A stretch of 47,258 bases of DNA, taken from Leucogyrophana mollusca (lineage: Eukaryota > Basidiomycota > Agaricomycetes > Boletales). The notes beneath the pieces are model-generated. The model was not told the DNA's origin, made no database searches, and worked only from the letters and a program-made list of their open reading frames with translations. Made by a program: the position numbers and the translations under genes. Of the stretch, positions 1 through 11,700 are shown in pieces; the stretch's first letter is position 1, and every line of letters starts with the position of its first letter. The stretch covers positions 1 to 47,258 of the forward strand of contig MU266550.1 of NCBI GenBank assembly GCA_021014945.1, given 5' to 3'.

Positions 1-489
1 GATTGGAGCGGAATGATGGCGGACATAGCAGCGTTTGGCGAGCGTCAAGATATAATTAGCGTTGTGAATGATTGGATGGCGTCTGGTGACAGGATGTGGG
101 GAAAATGAAAGAGACGCGCGAGTGCTTGTGGTCGTTGACGTCATTAATGCCGGCATGCTGTAATAAGACGAATATAGCAAGCAAGGATCGTTTGGATGGG
201 GAATTAATGAATGGTGATCGTCCTGTGCTGCATTTGGAGTGATAGGTTTGTCAATAATCCATGTTCTCGCTACCAAACACTTTTGGTGCGTGACAGCGGT
301 CGATGACGTTGAGACATGGTTTCTCGAAGGAGGGTCTCTCTGATTGATCAGCGGTGATTCCTGATCTGCTTCCAGAAGCTGGAGTGCTTCCCAGAGTTCC
401 GGATCTGTGTCCTGGATCGCTGGGGAGACTATTGCCGGTATGTCCGGAAACTCCGGGCTCGGTGAAGGACGACATTGCGAGTGATTCAT
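1..489 (-). CDS. 5' part of an unidentified protein, cut by the left edge
   Basis: Read on the minus strand from the ATG at 489-487, the frame stays open for 163 codons to base 1 with no stop. An in-frame TGA lies just upstream of this ATG, so it is the first possible start. The visible N-terminus is rich in Pro, Ser and Asp, with a short acidic, Leu-rich stretch (DPELWEALQLLEADQE) near residue 28, then a Ser/Thr-rich stretch, and becomes more basic near the edge (AKRCYVRHH). I recognise no domain. It could be one long exon, or an exon whose intron I cannot see because the gene continues outside the window. It is divergent from the Swi5 gene at 854 and the two share about 360 bases of promoter. 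Coding status rests on the open length only. Confidence 0.5.
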   Translation of the reverse strand, partial: MNHSQCRPSPSPEFPDIPAIVSPAIQDTDPELWEALQLLEADQESPLINQRDPPSRNHVSTSSTAVTHQKCLVARTWIIDKPITPNAAQDDHHSLIPHPNDPCLLYSSYYSMPALMTSTTTSTRASLSFSPHPVTRRHPIIHNANYILTLAKRCYVRHHSAPI

Positions 490-853
490 GCCCAGTCATA
501 AGAGCGTATCAAGTAAGGATTGATGGAATTTATGAGAGTAGTAAATTCGGAGTAGACGAAAGAACGTGACACTCCGGCGACAAGTTTCAAAGTGAGGACC
601 CGAATCATCTGCGAGCGTATATAACTATCACGATTATAGGAGCCATCGGGAACGAGACATCCGCCCGCATGATCCGCACTTCCCGAGGTAAGTCCTTTAC
701 CCATTAAACTTGTTAAAATATTTATACCTCGAATTAACATTTCTTTACACCCCCTCATCCGACCCCTCTATTATTCACAGTTAATAACAGTTATTAACCC
801 CTGCTAATAATTATCGAGTTTTCCCCCGTACCCTATTTCTCACCACCGTGACC
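490..853. promoter_or_regulatory. divergent intergenic region with TATA-like element
   Basis: This 364-base gap lies between the left-edge gene (-) and Swi5 (+). A TATATAA element is at 618-624. The part from about 705 to 850 is AT-rich and then pyrimidine-rich. No further open frame is convincing here. Confidence 0.35.
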
Positions 854-1348
854 ATGCACGCCGCAATGTCTGTCCAGGTGCATGCCCACCTTGAGCACGA
901 ATCTTCATAATGTTTTGACCGTCTTTTCAGGCACAAGAAGAGCACATCGCCAAGCTGCAAGCAGAAATCGACGAACTACAGATGAGGCTGGGGTTCGAAG
1001 CCATATACTATGTTCGTGACATGCTTTTGGAGCTGACGGCTGCAGCCTTCCTCCAGGAAGAACGAAAATCCAGAACGGATTGTCTCAAACTACATCAAGC
1101 TTTTGCATCGTTACAATGAAGCCAAAGATGCTACACAGGTTTGAGCTTTATGGACCTCCTGTACTCTTCCCGCTAGCTTTCTGAACTATCCTTCCAAAAG
1201 ATCCTGATAGGAAGAGTACATGTCTTGTAGGACGTCACATATAAGAAAACCACTGATAATTGGCCTCCCTTAGCTCGCCTCCCTCAAAGAAACGACCGTC
1301 CGGCAGATTCACCTTGACTTGGACCTGATAGATGACGAACGGAACTGA
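854..1348 (+). CDS. swi5: Swi5/Sae3-family recombination mediator
   Basis: The coding exons are 854-877, 931-992, 1057-1138, 1201-1215 and 1274-1348. All introns are GT-AG (53, 64, 62 and 58 bases), and the total is 258 bases for 85 residues. The N-terminal half is a coiled coil (EEHIAKLQAEIDELQMRLG). It is followed by the family hallmark NPERIVSNYIKLLHRYNEAKD and then by ILIGRLA and a C-terminal hydrophobic helix ending DLDLIDDERN. Eighty-five residues is the usual Swi5 length. Swi5 with Sfr1 helps Rad51 and Dmc1 form and stabilise nucleoprotein filaments during homologous recombination in the nucleus. The gene is easy to miss because no exon exceeds 82 bases. The first ATG (854) could be replaced by the in-frame ATG at 866. 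The identification rests on recognition of the motif. Confidence 0.85.
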
Positions 1349-1430
1349 CCTCCAGCGATCGATTATCCCCCACGAAAAGCATCAGCACCTATCGTAGTTA
1401 GTATGTATGGTGAAATGCACATCTGTATTA

Positions 1431-2723
1431 TCACGAAAGCGCAATCCAGCTTGTACCACAACCAGCCCATGCACCGACTACCGTCGACGAACTGTAATCT
1501 GTGTCTGAGACGGAGGGCCAGATTTTAGTCGGTGTCGTGATATCCGTGGTATTTCCTAGTCCCAAATTACCGTGTTCGTTCCATCCCCACCCCCAGACTT
1601 CTACCGCTGACTCTTCGTCGCCGGTAACGTCTGGTGCAGAGAGTGCAGTGAGCACAAGAATGTGCTCGCTGCCACATACAACTACCCTCAAGCGACGACC
1701 TTCATCGCTAAATGGGAAGTCAACTGGCCTAAGGTTGACCGGCTCTTTCGAGTCAGTGCAATTTCCCTGGCCCAACTGTCCATGGGAGTTACTCCCGGTA
1801 GCCAGAACCACCCTGTTCCCGTCTCGTTCAGCCATCAAGTATGTGCCCTTCCACGTGCAGCCTATGCTTCGAATATTTGTCCAAGTCGCAGCGTCCTGCA
1901 GCTGCCCCCTCCTGTTGGATCCCAGCGTCGTGACGCGACCTGACGCGTGCAGAATGGCAGTATGCTGCTCTCCCAAGGCGAATGATTGTGGCGGATCCGA
2001 GGATATATCTACGGGAATTATCTGGGGGTTGGCAGCCATGGCTGTTTGTACTTCATTCCCAAGCTGACCGTGCCTGCATGCCCCCCAGCCGATCAACAGA
2101 GACCGCCGGCTCCCGCCCCGCAGTGAAGCCCGCACATCCATGATGACATGGCGAGGACCAGCAGATAGTGAGTTTAGGTCAAAGTCGTTAACGTCCAGCA
2201 GATACCCGTCCGCCAGGATCTTGTCGATCGGAATGATATGGGGACCGTTCGAAGTCTCGTCGGCTCCAATTCCCAAAGAACCGAAGTAATTGGCTCCCAT
2301 AGAGATCAGCACATCGGGACGGGTGGGAGACGAAAGCACGAGATAACTTGTTTCAAAGGCAGCCGCGATAAGGCGGCAGGTATATCCTAGCGGGGCGTAC
2401 GTCGTACGAAAGGGGAGATCGATGGGTTGAAAAACCGACGCAGTGCCATGTTTCGTTCTAAACTCGCGCCCGAGCTTCCCATTGTGCCCATCTCCGCACC
2501 CCCATAGCTCCCTGGTTTCGTCGTCGCGCTGTAGTAAAACTAGGGTATGGTTTGCTCCAGACGCGAGCTGTAGTACTCGATGCGTGTTGGGAGGAAGTAA
2601 TCCAGGCTCGCAGCCGGCAAAAATACACCGAATGAAGCTGTGAGAGTCTTCGGTCGAGTCGGTCGCCAGCTGTCCATGAGAATTAGAACCTGAAGCAACA
2701 AGAATATATGGGCGGCGCTCCAT
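1431..2723 (-). CDS. RCC1/ATS1-like beta-propeller repeat protein
   Basis: A single exon encodes 430 residues. It contains repeated RCC1-type blades with the signature SGSNSHGQL at the N-terminus and again near residue 306 (ATGSNSHGQLGQGN). Related blades are WGCGDGHNGKLG, SMGANYFGSLGIG, GWGACRHGQLG and WGWGWNEHGNLGLGN, giving at least six across the length, enough for one seven-bladed propeller. RCC1-fold proteins act as exchange factors for Ran or as scaffolds. The short form without extra domains resembles yeast Ats1, a partner of Kti11 in tRNA wobble and diphthamide modification. I cannot separate Ats1 from other RCC1 paralogues by eye. The gene is convergent with Swi5 (82 bases between the stops) and lies downstream of Raptor on the same strand. 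Confidence 0.8.
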   Translation of the reverse strand: MERRPYILVASGSNSHGQLATDSTEDSHSFIRCIFAGCEPGLLPPNTHRVLQLASGANHTLVLLQRDDETRELWGCGDGHNGKLGREFRTKHGTASVFQPIDLPFRTTYAPLGYTCRLIAAAFETSYLVLSSPTRPDVLISMGANYFGSLGIGADETSNGPHIIPIDKILADGYLLDVNDFDLNSLSAGPRHVIMDVRASLRGGSRRSLLIGWGACRHGQLGNEVQTAMAANPQIIPVDISSDPPQSFALGEQHTAILHASGRVTTLGSNRRGQLQDAATWTNIRSIGCTWKGTYLMAERDGNRVVLATGSNSHGQLGQGNCTDSKEPVNLRPVDFPFSDEGRRLRVVVCGSEHILVLTALSAPDVTGDEESAVEVWGWGWNEHGNLGLGNTTDITTPTKIWPSVSDTDYSSSTVVGAWAGCGTSWIALS

Positions 2724-3201
2724 AGAAATAGTACTGAGAATATGTGAGGCCGGCTGGAAGTTAGTAACACTACAAGTATTCGGAAGAAGGTGACGGGGTT
2801 TGTCAAGTTCGTGTAGTTTAGCGCAGGGATGCTCTCGAATCTGATCGATGCATTATACATAGCTTTGCTTCCAGCTTTGCCTGTAACACGTATGTACATT
2901 GTACAACGTTCTCATCGAATGGGCGGTATTTCTTGAATACCTCGACGAGGGATTTAAAACAAGACAGTTACATTGCGAGGGGGCGCTGCTACTGATTCAA
3001 GGTAGGCAGCTGCGGTTTCGCCGCCCGCAGTCGAGTGTGATTCAGATATGTAGAGGCAACTATTAAGTGGTAAGTACAAATGGAACTATAGTGCGAAGAT
3101 ATAGATGACAATAACATTCGAAAGCGTCATAGTGAAAGATCTCACTAGATATGTAGAATTGTAAAGTAAAAGCCAAACGGGAACGTGGCTTTCGAGAATC
3201 T
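2724..3201. other. intergenic, RCC1 promoter and Raptor 3' region
   Basis: These 478 bases separate the RCC1 gene start from the Raptor stop, both on the minus strand. Short open frames on the minus strand here show no domain and overlap the expected promoter. I see no RNA gene or repeat. Confidence 0.4.
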
Positions 3202-6200
3202 TCAGATGAGCTTACATCCAGTGATCTTGACTGAAGAAAGAGCAGGAATTTAGACGACACTCTGCCATTCAGTGATAAAAGATCTTACCGGAGCCATCAG
3301 GCACACCCACAGCATACAACATTTCCATAGGGTGGAATGCGAACGTCGTAGATCTAGGCATAAACGGAGATGGCGCGCGCGGGTGGTACATCGTGAGGCC
3401 TGTAGACACGCTGAGCGTAGATAGTGGGGTTGAGTCCGAGATCGAGTGCACCATGAGGCGCTGATGCCTCCAATTCGTTGGAGTGAGTGCCGACGTCCTG
3501 CGCGAGATGTCAACAATTAGGGTGCTGGGACAGAAGGAGTACTTGCGTGGCAAAAACTCCTGTTTGGAGGTGCACATCAAAGGAAGACAAACCACCGTGA
3601 TGTACATCCCATGCCTGTGCGGCATGATCAGAGCCTCTCGTGTCCCAAAGCCTTACTTCGCCAGCGAGGCTTCATAAGATAAATCAACGATGAGTGTTGC
3701 ATTAGCTCCTCAGATATTATGACACATTACCTAGCGGATAAAAATTGACCACCTAGTCTGGGGTGGTACCGAACATTCTGGACCCAAGAGTGATGCTCGT
3801 GGTAAGATCGCACTACGGCATCTTCTTCCTCGAGACGGCGATCAAATACTTTAACAACGCCATCCGCAAAGCCGGCAATGAAAGTGGATGATGAACCATG
3901 GTCCGACGCAATGGCTGTCACAGGGCTCTCTGAGTTTGTTTCCAGGTCCTTACCATGACCGTCAGTCTTCATGTTGCCCAAGAAAGCTATGAAGGCTCAC
4001 CAGAACTTGCGATTCGGTGTGCGCGTCCCAAACTCGTATGATGCGCGAATCTCCCCCCACGAGTAACGAACCCCCAGACTGCTTCCAGTCCATGACGAGC
4101 CCGCTACCACGACGGACTTGAATCATTTCATTGAGGCCTCGAAAAGAGCTGACCATTTGCAGGGGACCCTGGTTCAACGAAGGGTCGTAGTTGCGGTAGA
4201 GGCGCACAATTCCATCGGCTGCGATTTGATTCGTGAAGCAATCATGTCAACTAGAGCCTAGAATAAAGCTTGCCTGCGCCAGTCATGATGATCCCACCCA
4301 CGTCTTGGTTGATGATATGAAGGCAAGTTATGCTTGTGCCCTTAGGATTGCCGTTACAGAACATATTCAGTCGCTTGCGTTGGGACCAGTCCCAAACGCT
4401 ATGATAAGACTGTAAGTTGAGGGTTTTGTACTGTAAACTGACAACGCTGACTGACCTGATCATATCTGCTTCGTTAGCAACCACGAGGTGAGGGTCATAT
4501 GCGTGCAACGCCATGGAGAGCGGCTGGCCGTTGACCTGAAGGCTTGCTACCGGGCGATCCCATCTGGAACTTTCTGTGCAATGCGAGGCAACATGAGATG
4601 GCGAAGAGAAGTAGATAACAGCGATATGTACCAGCCACGATGGCCTGTGATTGCGTTTCTGCAATGACTTGCTCGTTACGCTGCTGCCGCCACACCTGGT
4701 AGTTATACTGAATACTGCCAGGCTCGTCGGCTTCGGCTTGCTATCCGGCCAATCAGATATACACGCTCAAGAGTCAAGTGATGGAGGGCTCGCACCCGCA
4801 TTTGAGGTTCTTTGAAGTATTCGCAACACCAATCAAAGAAAGCGCTCTTCAAGGGCAGCATATCTCGTAATCCATTGCCTGTTCCGCATCCAAGGGGGAC
4901 ATTGCTGGTACTCGAATCCATAGAAAAGGTGCTGCCGCAGGGGCTACTTAGATCCCCGCTGATGCCGTGCAGGTGTCGTTTGCTGCCTCGCCTCCGTGAC
5001 CGCAGGCGAACCATATCCTCCTCCATCAGAGCTTCCATGACGTGTGACGGCATGTAGTCGCTCGATGATTCAGGTAGAGCGCTCGGCGACAAATGTGAAC
5101 CATTTACCACTGGTGAAGCAGGTCGCGAATAGGGTGATGTGTACTGCGCCATGTTGAAGTTGGGGGAAGGTGGGCGAGATTGATCAAAATATTCCGGCTT
5201 GGACTGCATCGTTGGCCCTGGGCTCGGCGGTGCACGCGATTCATCCATCGTTGGGAAGGCAATTCCTCCCGCCAAGTTCCTCAGGGCGTTGGCGAAAGAA
5301 GATGTGCGTCGCAGTGTGTTTGTTACTCCGCTTGAAAGTGTGCTGGTCATGGTATCGCTGCGGGTGAGACCTGGTCGCGAAATGATGGGGGAGGGTGGGT
5401 GTGTCATCAGAGGTGATGACTGCAAGGAGGGAGCCCTAGAGTGCGTGCCACCTGTTGGGTTGGCTCGATGATCCGGCGCGAGAGGGGGCGAATCGAGAGA
5501 AGTACAATCCAATCGGTGGAACGGCGACGCGAGGAGAAGTGCCATGATATAGTCCGCGATAGTCTGTGCATGGGTGGCGACCTCGTGATAAGGGTCCATA
5601 GTTAGTTCCAGCAGAACGACGAATATCGTGAAGAAGGACGACAACAGCACACGGTTCTCCTCGCGAGCTGCATCGTCATCTCCAAATACATCCAACCACT
5701 CTGCCACCGCCCCGGACGTCATCTCCTCTTCGTGATGCTGAGCACCCGTCTCAGTTCTCCACTTCCTATCCTCTTCCCAGTATATCCACGCACAGATAAC
5801 GAAGTACCCCCGCCACTCTTTAACGAGACAGCTGATCAGGACGAGGAGCTCCTTTCGGACCATAGGGCTTGCATCGTCCTTCACTGCAAGAGTTGCTCCT
5901 GTGGCCACCGCGACTTCCATTCGAAAGTGAATGCGTTCCTCTAGCTGATACTGCGTCCCGCTGCCTCCTCCGCCTTGCTTTGTAGCGTCGGCCGAGCCGC
6001 TCGCCCCCATGAATGTGCCTAGTGCGTACAAAGCGGCAGCTCGTACTTCCGGTGAATCATCGGAGAGAAGTAGAATCAGCTTGTCCTGGGTACCTCTGTC
6101 CACGCCATATACCTTGATCTCATCATTACTATCCCATATTTGCGCAATGCAGAGCGCAGACCACTGGCGCAACAGGAAATCACCTTCGTCAAGGCGGTCA

Positions 6201-8251
6201 AAGCAGTTGTCGAAAACCCTCTCCCGCCAGCACGCGACCTGTCCGTTGGGATAGTCGCGCGCGACAGCAGACAGAATGAACGCGCACATCGCCTTGTGCT
6301 CGGAACTGTTTGGTAGGACAGTCTGGTTTTGATCTTCCTGTATTGCGAGCACATTCGCAAAATATTTGTAGCCTTGGGCGTTGCATAGATCAACTTGGAC
6401 GGTAGGATCGACGGCGAGGATCCTAGCCCAGATGAAGATTAACACGGGGCGCAGATCCTGGCCAGCTGCTTGCAGCAATTTCGAAATATACGGGAAAATG
6501 CCGATGGTGAGCACGAGATTAACAGCCCATGGTCCAAGGTCGACGAATTGGGAGAGTAGGATGAGAGCGCGGAGTCTGTGTGGCTGAGATAAAAGAACCT
6601 GAAGCACGATTGGTAGCTGGTCCGGCGGTTTTCGCGGTACAAGGTCGTGTTCGCCTGCTCCACCATCAACTTCATTGACTGGTTCAGAACCATCGTACCT
6701 TTCTCCGCCGCTTTGAGGTGGCAGTGATAGCGGGCCACGTTTGGTGAGTGCGGAGCCCCCTCGGGATATCCACACCTCGAATGCCGTGAGCTGATCGGTG
6801 AAAAAGCGACTGGAGATGTATTGGTAGGGCTTCTCTGACCCTGACGGCGAGGCGGCGGCTCTGGATGAGTTCTGTCCCACTCGTCCGGCCTTCGGCCCGG
6901 GTGACGCGGCCTCTGGCGACGCACCGTTTGCCATTGGGGTCTTCGCGAGCAGCTCAGGAAGCTGCCTTAGGCAAGTATCGACCGCAAGGTCCCAGGCAGC
7001 CCATAGAGTGTGAGTGTTAGTGGACGGCAGAGGAGGGTAAGTGTGTGGTGTGCAATGGTAATTCTTCATTATTCGCTCAGCGAGCAAGAAGTTCCGGAAG
7101 AGAGACGCGATGAGCAGGTCGGAACGATACAGTCGTGTGAAGACATCGCGCGGGAAGGTGGTCCAAGCTATCGTGTCGGTGATGGCGGTGAAGATCCAGT
7201 TCAATTCGCCTAGTGGAGTTCTACGATCCTTGAGATCACCGGGAAGTTGCATGACCATGTCAGGTGATATGTTGTTGGGGAGTTGGTGAGTCATTATGAA
7301 ATAGCGGAGCGCAATGTCAATGGGAGAGGTCAGACACGATGTGAATATGTCGGCCGGGAGCTCGGGACACGAAGGAAGCTGTTCGTGCGCCGCACAAGCA
7401 GCGAGTTGCAAGGAGTTCATGTATGGTTGCATACCATCGACATATCCGCCTCGAGTAGTAAAGATCTCTTGATCGCGCCGTTCCGCGAAGTTGTTAAAGT
7501 TCTGCAAGAGATTGCCTGCCCCAGAGCAGTCCCAGATATACACCCCTGGTGACCCAAGCCAGCTCTGCACTTCCATCAGCGATACCGGGATATATTGCGT
7601 ATAATTTCGGTTAAAACACCAAAGCTCTCCGCTTGGCGTGGGCTTTGGGACACCATGGCCGTTATAGTAGAAACACACCGTCTCGTCTTTCGCCTGCTTG
7701 CGCAAAGTCATGCAGAAGCGGCGCAAATCCTCATACGACGGGTCTAGAATGGGCTTGTAGGGAATCTTCAAACTAAGGCCCTCGAACTGGTGTTGTAAGT
7801 TCGTGCCGATGGCTTCTAGTGCCTTGTTGGAGGGAAGAGTGTGTGGGTCAACCCAGCATTCCAGTACTGCGCATGGGTTCGTCTTGATGATATCTGGTGG
7901 GTCTACGTCAATGTTCAAGCAAAGAACAAGTGCGGCGTTGGCTGTCTTTAGCTTTCCTGGAGCCGAGCCTCGCCAGGGAAAGAGCCTCGCGGCGTGGGGT
8001 GAACGAGGGGCGGGATTGCCGCAGGTTAGGTGCCGTTTGGCAGACCAGTAAGGGATAATGGGGACTGGATCAGGGAGGGTCTCATTGGAAGCGCTGCTTC
8101 TGCCATGAAGTGGATGTATGCCGTTCCGTCTGCCGTCTTGGGTCTGGGTCGAGGAAGGATCGGAGAGGGAGTTTGAACCCCATCCTCTTTCTGTCAAGGC
8201 GTCCGACCCCATATCAGAGCCCTGACGGTCTCTTAAACCTGAGGCAGGCAT
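3202..8251 (-). CDS. KOG1: Raptor/Kog1/Mip1, TORC1 scaffold subunit
   Basis: Exons in transcript order are 8251-4796, 4740-4632, 4573-4456, 4398-4274, 4218-4001, 3948-3731, 3669-3547, 3497-3289 and 3230-3202, totalling 4605 bases for 1534 residues, as expected for Kog1. The N-terminal Raptor_N caspase-like domain (about residues 75-260) shows FYYNGHGVPKPT and YIWDCSGAGNLL. A HEAT-repeat part follows (RALILLSQFVDLGPWAVN), then a Ser/Pro-rich linker, the motif FDWCCEYFKEPQMR, and a C-terminal WD40 propeller (ISVWDW, GIVRLYRNYDP, RIIRVWDAH, VVKVFDRR, EVRLWDTRG). Raptor recruits substrates to TOR complex 1 at the vacuole membrane and controls growth in response to nutrients. Introns 3498-3546 and 4219-4273 start with GC; both are required to keep the propeller in frame. 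It is divergent from dynactin. Confidence 0.95.
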
Positions 8252-8714
8252 GATGTCTGTGCCTATTGGGTAGCATGAAGCCTGTTAGGAAGGAGCGGAA
8301 AGGTACAAAACCAACCTTGCGCATGACGTCCGTTTTGCATTCAACTTGGTTTTACAGAGACGGAAAAAAGGTGGATCCGCGAGATTTTTCTCCGGATTTC
8401 GCTCAAATCACCTTCAACTCGACCACGAACAAAATCCGAGAAGTCGATGTCTTGAGGCTGGAATCGCTGTCGTAAACTGCCACCTCTGCGGAGAGTGCTT
8501 CACAGGTGGAGTGTGACTGTAACTGTGACTGTGACTGTGACAGTTCGGGACGTCCATGGACTGGTGCGCGGTCCACCACTCACGCGTTGGAGGGTCCTCA
8601 TTCTCGACTCAGGTCAGCTACAACGTGATACATTCAATTCCTAGTCTCTTTCTTTGCTCCTCTCGTTCAAGGCTAGTGCTGGTTTCCACAAGAAATCCTT
8701 GACGTTCTGCTGGA
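8252..8714. promoter_or_regulatory. bidirectional promoter, Raptor / dynactin p150
   Basis: The 463 bases lie between two divergent start codons. The + strand open frame at 8266-8475 (69 codons) shows no domain and is probably chance. The notable content is the hexamer repeat at 8512-8542, annotated separately. Confidence 0.4.
8512..8542. repeat. TGTGAC hexamer microsatellite
   Basis: About five copies of TGTGAC lie in direct tandem, with the second unit altered to TGTAAC. The repeat lies in the shared Raptor/dynactin promoter about 170 bases upstream of the dynactin ATG. It may be neutral slippage or a cluster of protein-binding sites. Confidence 0.75.
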
Positions 8715-11700
8715 ATGTCATCCTCGGACCCCCCGCTCGGTGCCTTGGTCGAAATATCTGCAGGCCGAGGTATAGTCCGTTTCTGCGGGACAACGTCGTT
8801 CTCTCCGGGCAAATGGGTGGGCATTGAGTTGTCTGAGGCAAAGGGCAAGAACGATGGCACAATCAACGGAATAGCCTACTTTTCTTGCAAACCGAACCAC
8901 GGAGTCTTCATACGGCCCAGTCAGGTCAAGGTCATAGCAGCAGAGCCGGAGCGGCCCCCTGTTACTGTAAGTCGCTGTCGGCCCCTTCGGTGACCAGAGC
9001 AACGCTGATATAGGCCCATACTGTCAAGAGATCCCAAGTCTCTGTTGCTCGCTCAGTTATAGGGCATCAGCGCACACCGAGCACAGGCCTTGCTCGTGCC
9101 GCTTCTCTGCGGTCCTCCGGATCCTCTCGTTCATCAAGTCCGGTCAAGGGTCAGAGCAATGGTATTCCGCCCTCGTCAGTCACAGCTAGTCCCCGAAGCT
9201 CTCGTCTTGCGCCACCTTCCTCGCCAGTCAAACGTATACCGTCATTAGCTCTGCAGCCCCGGAAGTCTTTCCCTCGTCAGGCCTCAGGAGAAAGCAGCGC
9301 ACCCTTAAGCCCCGCCTTGCCGCCGACACCGCGTAATGGTTACTCTCCCTCGCAGGATCCTACACTCGTTCCACCTGTTCAACGAACATCATCACCCCTC
9401 GCCATCCCCCAACAGACCATATCACCGCCATCACCGCCATCACCACCGCCAATACAGACCCAGGCACCCTTACTTCCTCCAGCTCCTATCGTCTCGACTC
9501 CGTCTCTTACGAACGGCTCGTCCCATGCGCGCTCAATTTCCATCACTAAACCTCCGTCTCAGCCATCTTCCCCTGTCGTTACCGTAAGTTCGATCAACGC
9601 AGGGGGGCCTGCAAGGCTATAATTGACCACTATTTCTACAGCGTACTCAAGATGAACAAGAACTCCAGGAACTGCGCGCGAAGATCCGCGTCCTAGAAGC
9701 GAAACGCGCCGACGATGCGCGTCACGTCCGTGAACTAGAGACCCGCCTTTCTGAAGCCGAGTCCTTTGTCGCCCTCCGCCCCAAACTACAAGCCAAACTT
9801 AATCAACTTCAAACAGAGCTCATCACGACGCGTCGCGAACTTTCTGACGCACAACAGCTGGCACAGTTGTCCGATACGAGAGGCATAGACGCCCAGGAGC
9901 AACTTGAAATGGCCATGTTGGATAAGGAGGTTGCAGAAGAGCGCGCTGAGATTGCAGAGGCTGAGTTGGAGGATGTGAAGGAACGATTAGCACAAGCAGA
10001 GGTTGAGCTCGGAGTAGTCAAGGAAGGCGGGGGTAAGTGACCATTTGATCGTCCAACCTGTTCTCGCTAAATAAAAGGATATCTTTAGTGCCAGGCGAAG
10101 AAGGCGAATCAAGCGCAAGGACTTCACTGGCATACATTCAGCTTGAGAAGCAGAATGAACGACTCAAAGAGGCTCTCATTCGGTTCGAAGAATTGTCTCT
10201 TATCCATTTTCTTATGAGCTCAATCCGATTTCTAGACTACGCGACATGTCTCAAGAGACCGAGCAAGATCAACGCCGACGCATCGCCGAAATGGAGAAAG
10301 ACATTACGAGCATCGATGACCTACAAGGTGCGTTCTCCCACAACCCCTGCGATGGTCTCACTGACTATCTTCCTGTCCAGGACAATACGAGTCGACGCTG
10401 ATCAAACTCACGAATGCCGAGACCCAGATTGACGATCTCAAAGTTCAGTTGGATGACGCGCTTGGCGCGGAAGAGATGCTGGTCCAATTGACCGAACGAA
10501 ATCTTATGCTCGGCGAGGTACGCCTTCCGGAAGTACGATGTTCACGAGAGCTGACTTAGACCTGCCGATATGACAGAAAATCGAGGAGATGCGCATCACG
10601 ATTGAGGACCTTGAGGCTTTGAAGGAACTCAACGACGAACTAGAGGAGAACCACGTCGAGACTGAGAAGTCTATGCAAGAAGATATAGGTCAGCTTCTCC
10701 AGTGAACCATTGAGTTCCCAGTAACTCATATTGGAACTTAGACTCCAAGGACTCTCAAATCCGCGACCACCTCCAGAAGATTACGCTTCTTGAGGACGCC
10801 TGCCAAGATTTGGAGAACACAATCGGTCAGTTTAGGGAGCTCGTCCTACAGTTGCAAGGGTGCGTACCTTATCCATCCCAACGTCTCAGGCTAGTTGAAC
10901 ATTCGCACACTCAGTGAACTCGACCAACTCCGGACTCAGACTCAAACTGCCCAACATGAATCTGCCACGGCTGCATCCCAGACTGCCGCTATGATGTCTC
11001 TCAACCTTAAGCTCCAATCTTCTGCTTCTAAGAACCAGGCTAAGAACATCGAGCTCGAAATCCGCAAATTGGAGGCAAGAGAGAGCCGGGAACTACTCAA
11101 CATTGTTCAGGTACGCGTCATTCCCTGTATCCCACCCACAATGCGTCTGACCCATACCTAGCCTTACTTGCCCCAACTATATGTCGAGTCGGACAGTGAC
11201 GCCACAAGCTGTTATCTTTTCTTCCAGCGGCTCAGTTACAAGACGGACCTCATCAACACAGTCGTAGCACAAGCCCACGGCCTACCCGAATCGCTCAACG
11301 GGTCGGTCTCCGAAACCCTGGTAGGAATTTGCGAGGTTTGTGGACGCTTATATATATGTTGTTTGTTACTGATAGCACTGGGCTGTAGATGCGTGGCAGA
11401 GCAGCCAGCCTCTCAACGCTCTGCAAACGCTTCGCCGCGATCCTTCGGCGGTGCGATGTCGGGTCGTTCCTCAACATCGGACGCATATACCCGGAGATCG
11501 CCCCTATGGAGAAACGCATTGACATGCACATCGACCTACTCCGCCGAGATGAGTTCCGCGAGATGGAATTTGTTAGTGATATTCTCAAGTAAGCTAGTCA
11601 TACCACGTCATAAGTGCCCAGACTTAACACTGTTTACGCTCTAGGATGCAAGCACAGTTTGATCATCTAGCAGAGACGTACTTTGGCGACTTCGAACAAG

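Noticed and set aside
136..143. TGACGTCA palindromes at 136-143, 30219-30226 and 40151-40158 as a shared regulon
   Set aside because: An eight-base word is expected about 0.7 times by chance in this length, and the first lies inside a reading frame. Three copies are mildly above chance; only the one at 40151 has good promoter context.
6439..6924. 161-codon open frame in the Raptor region
   Set aside because: It is an alternative frame on the coding strand of a long, well conserved Raptor exon.
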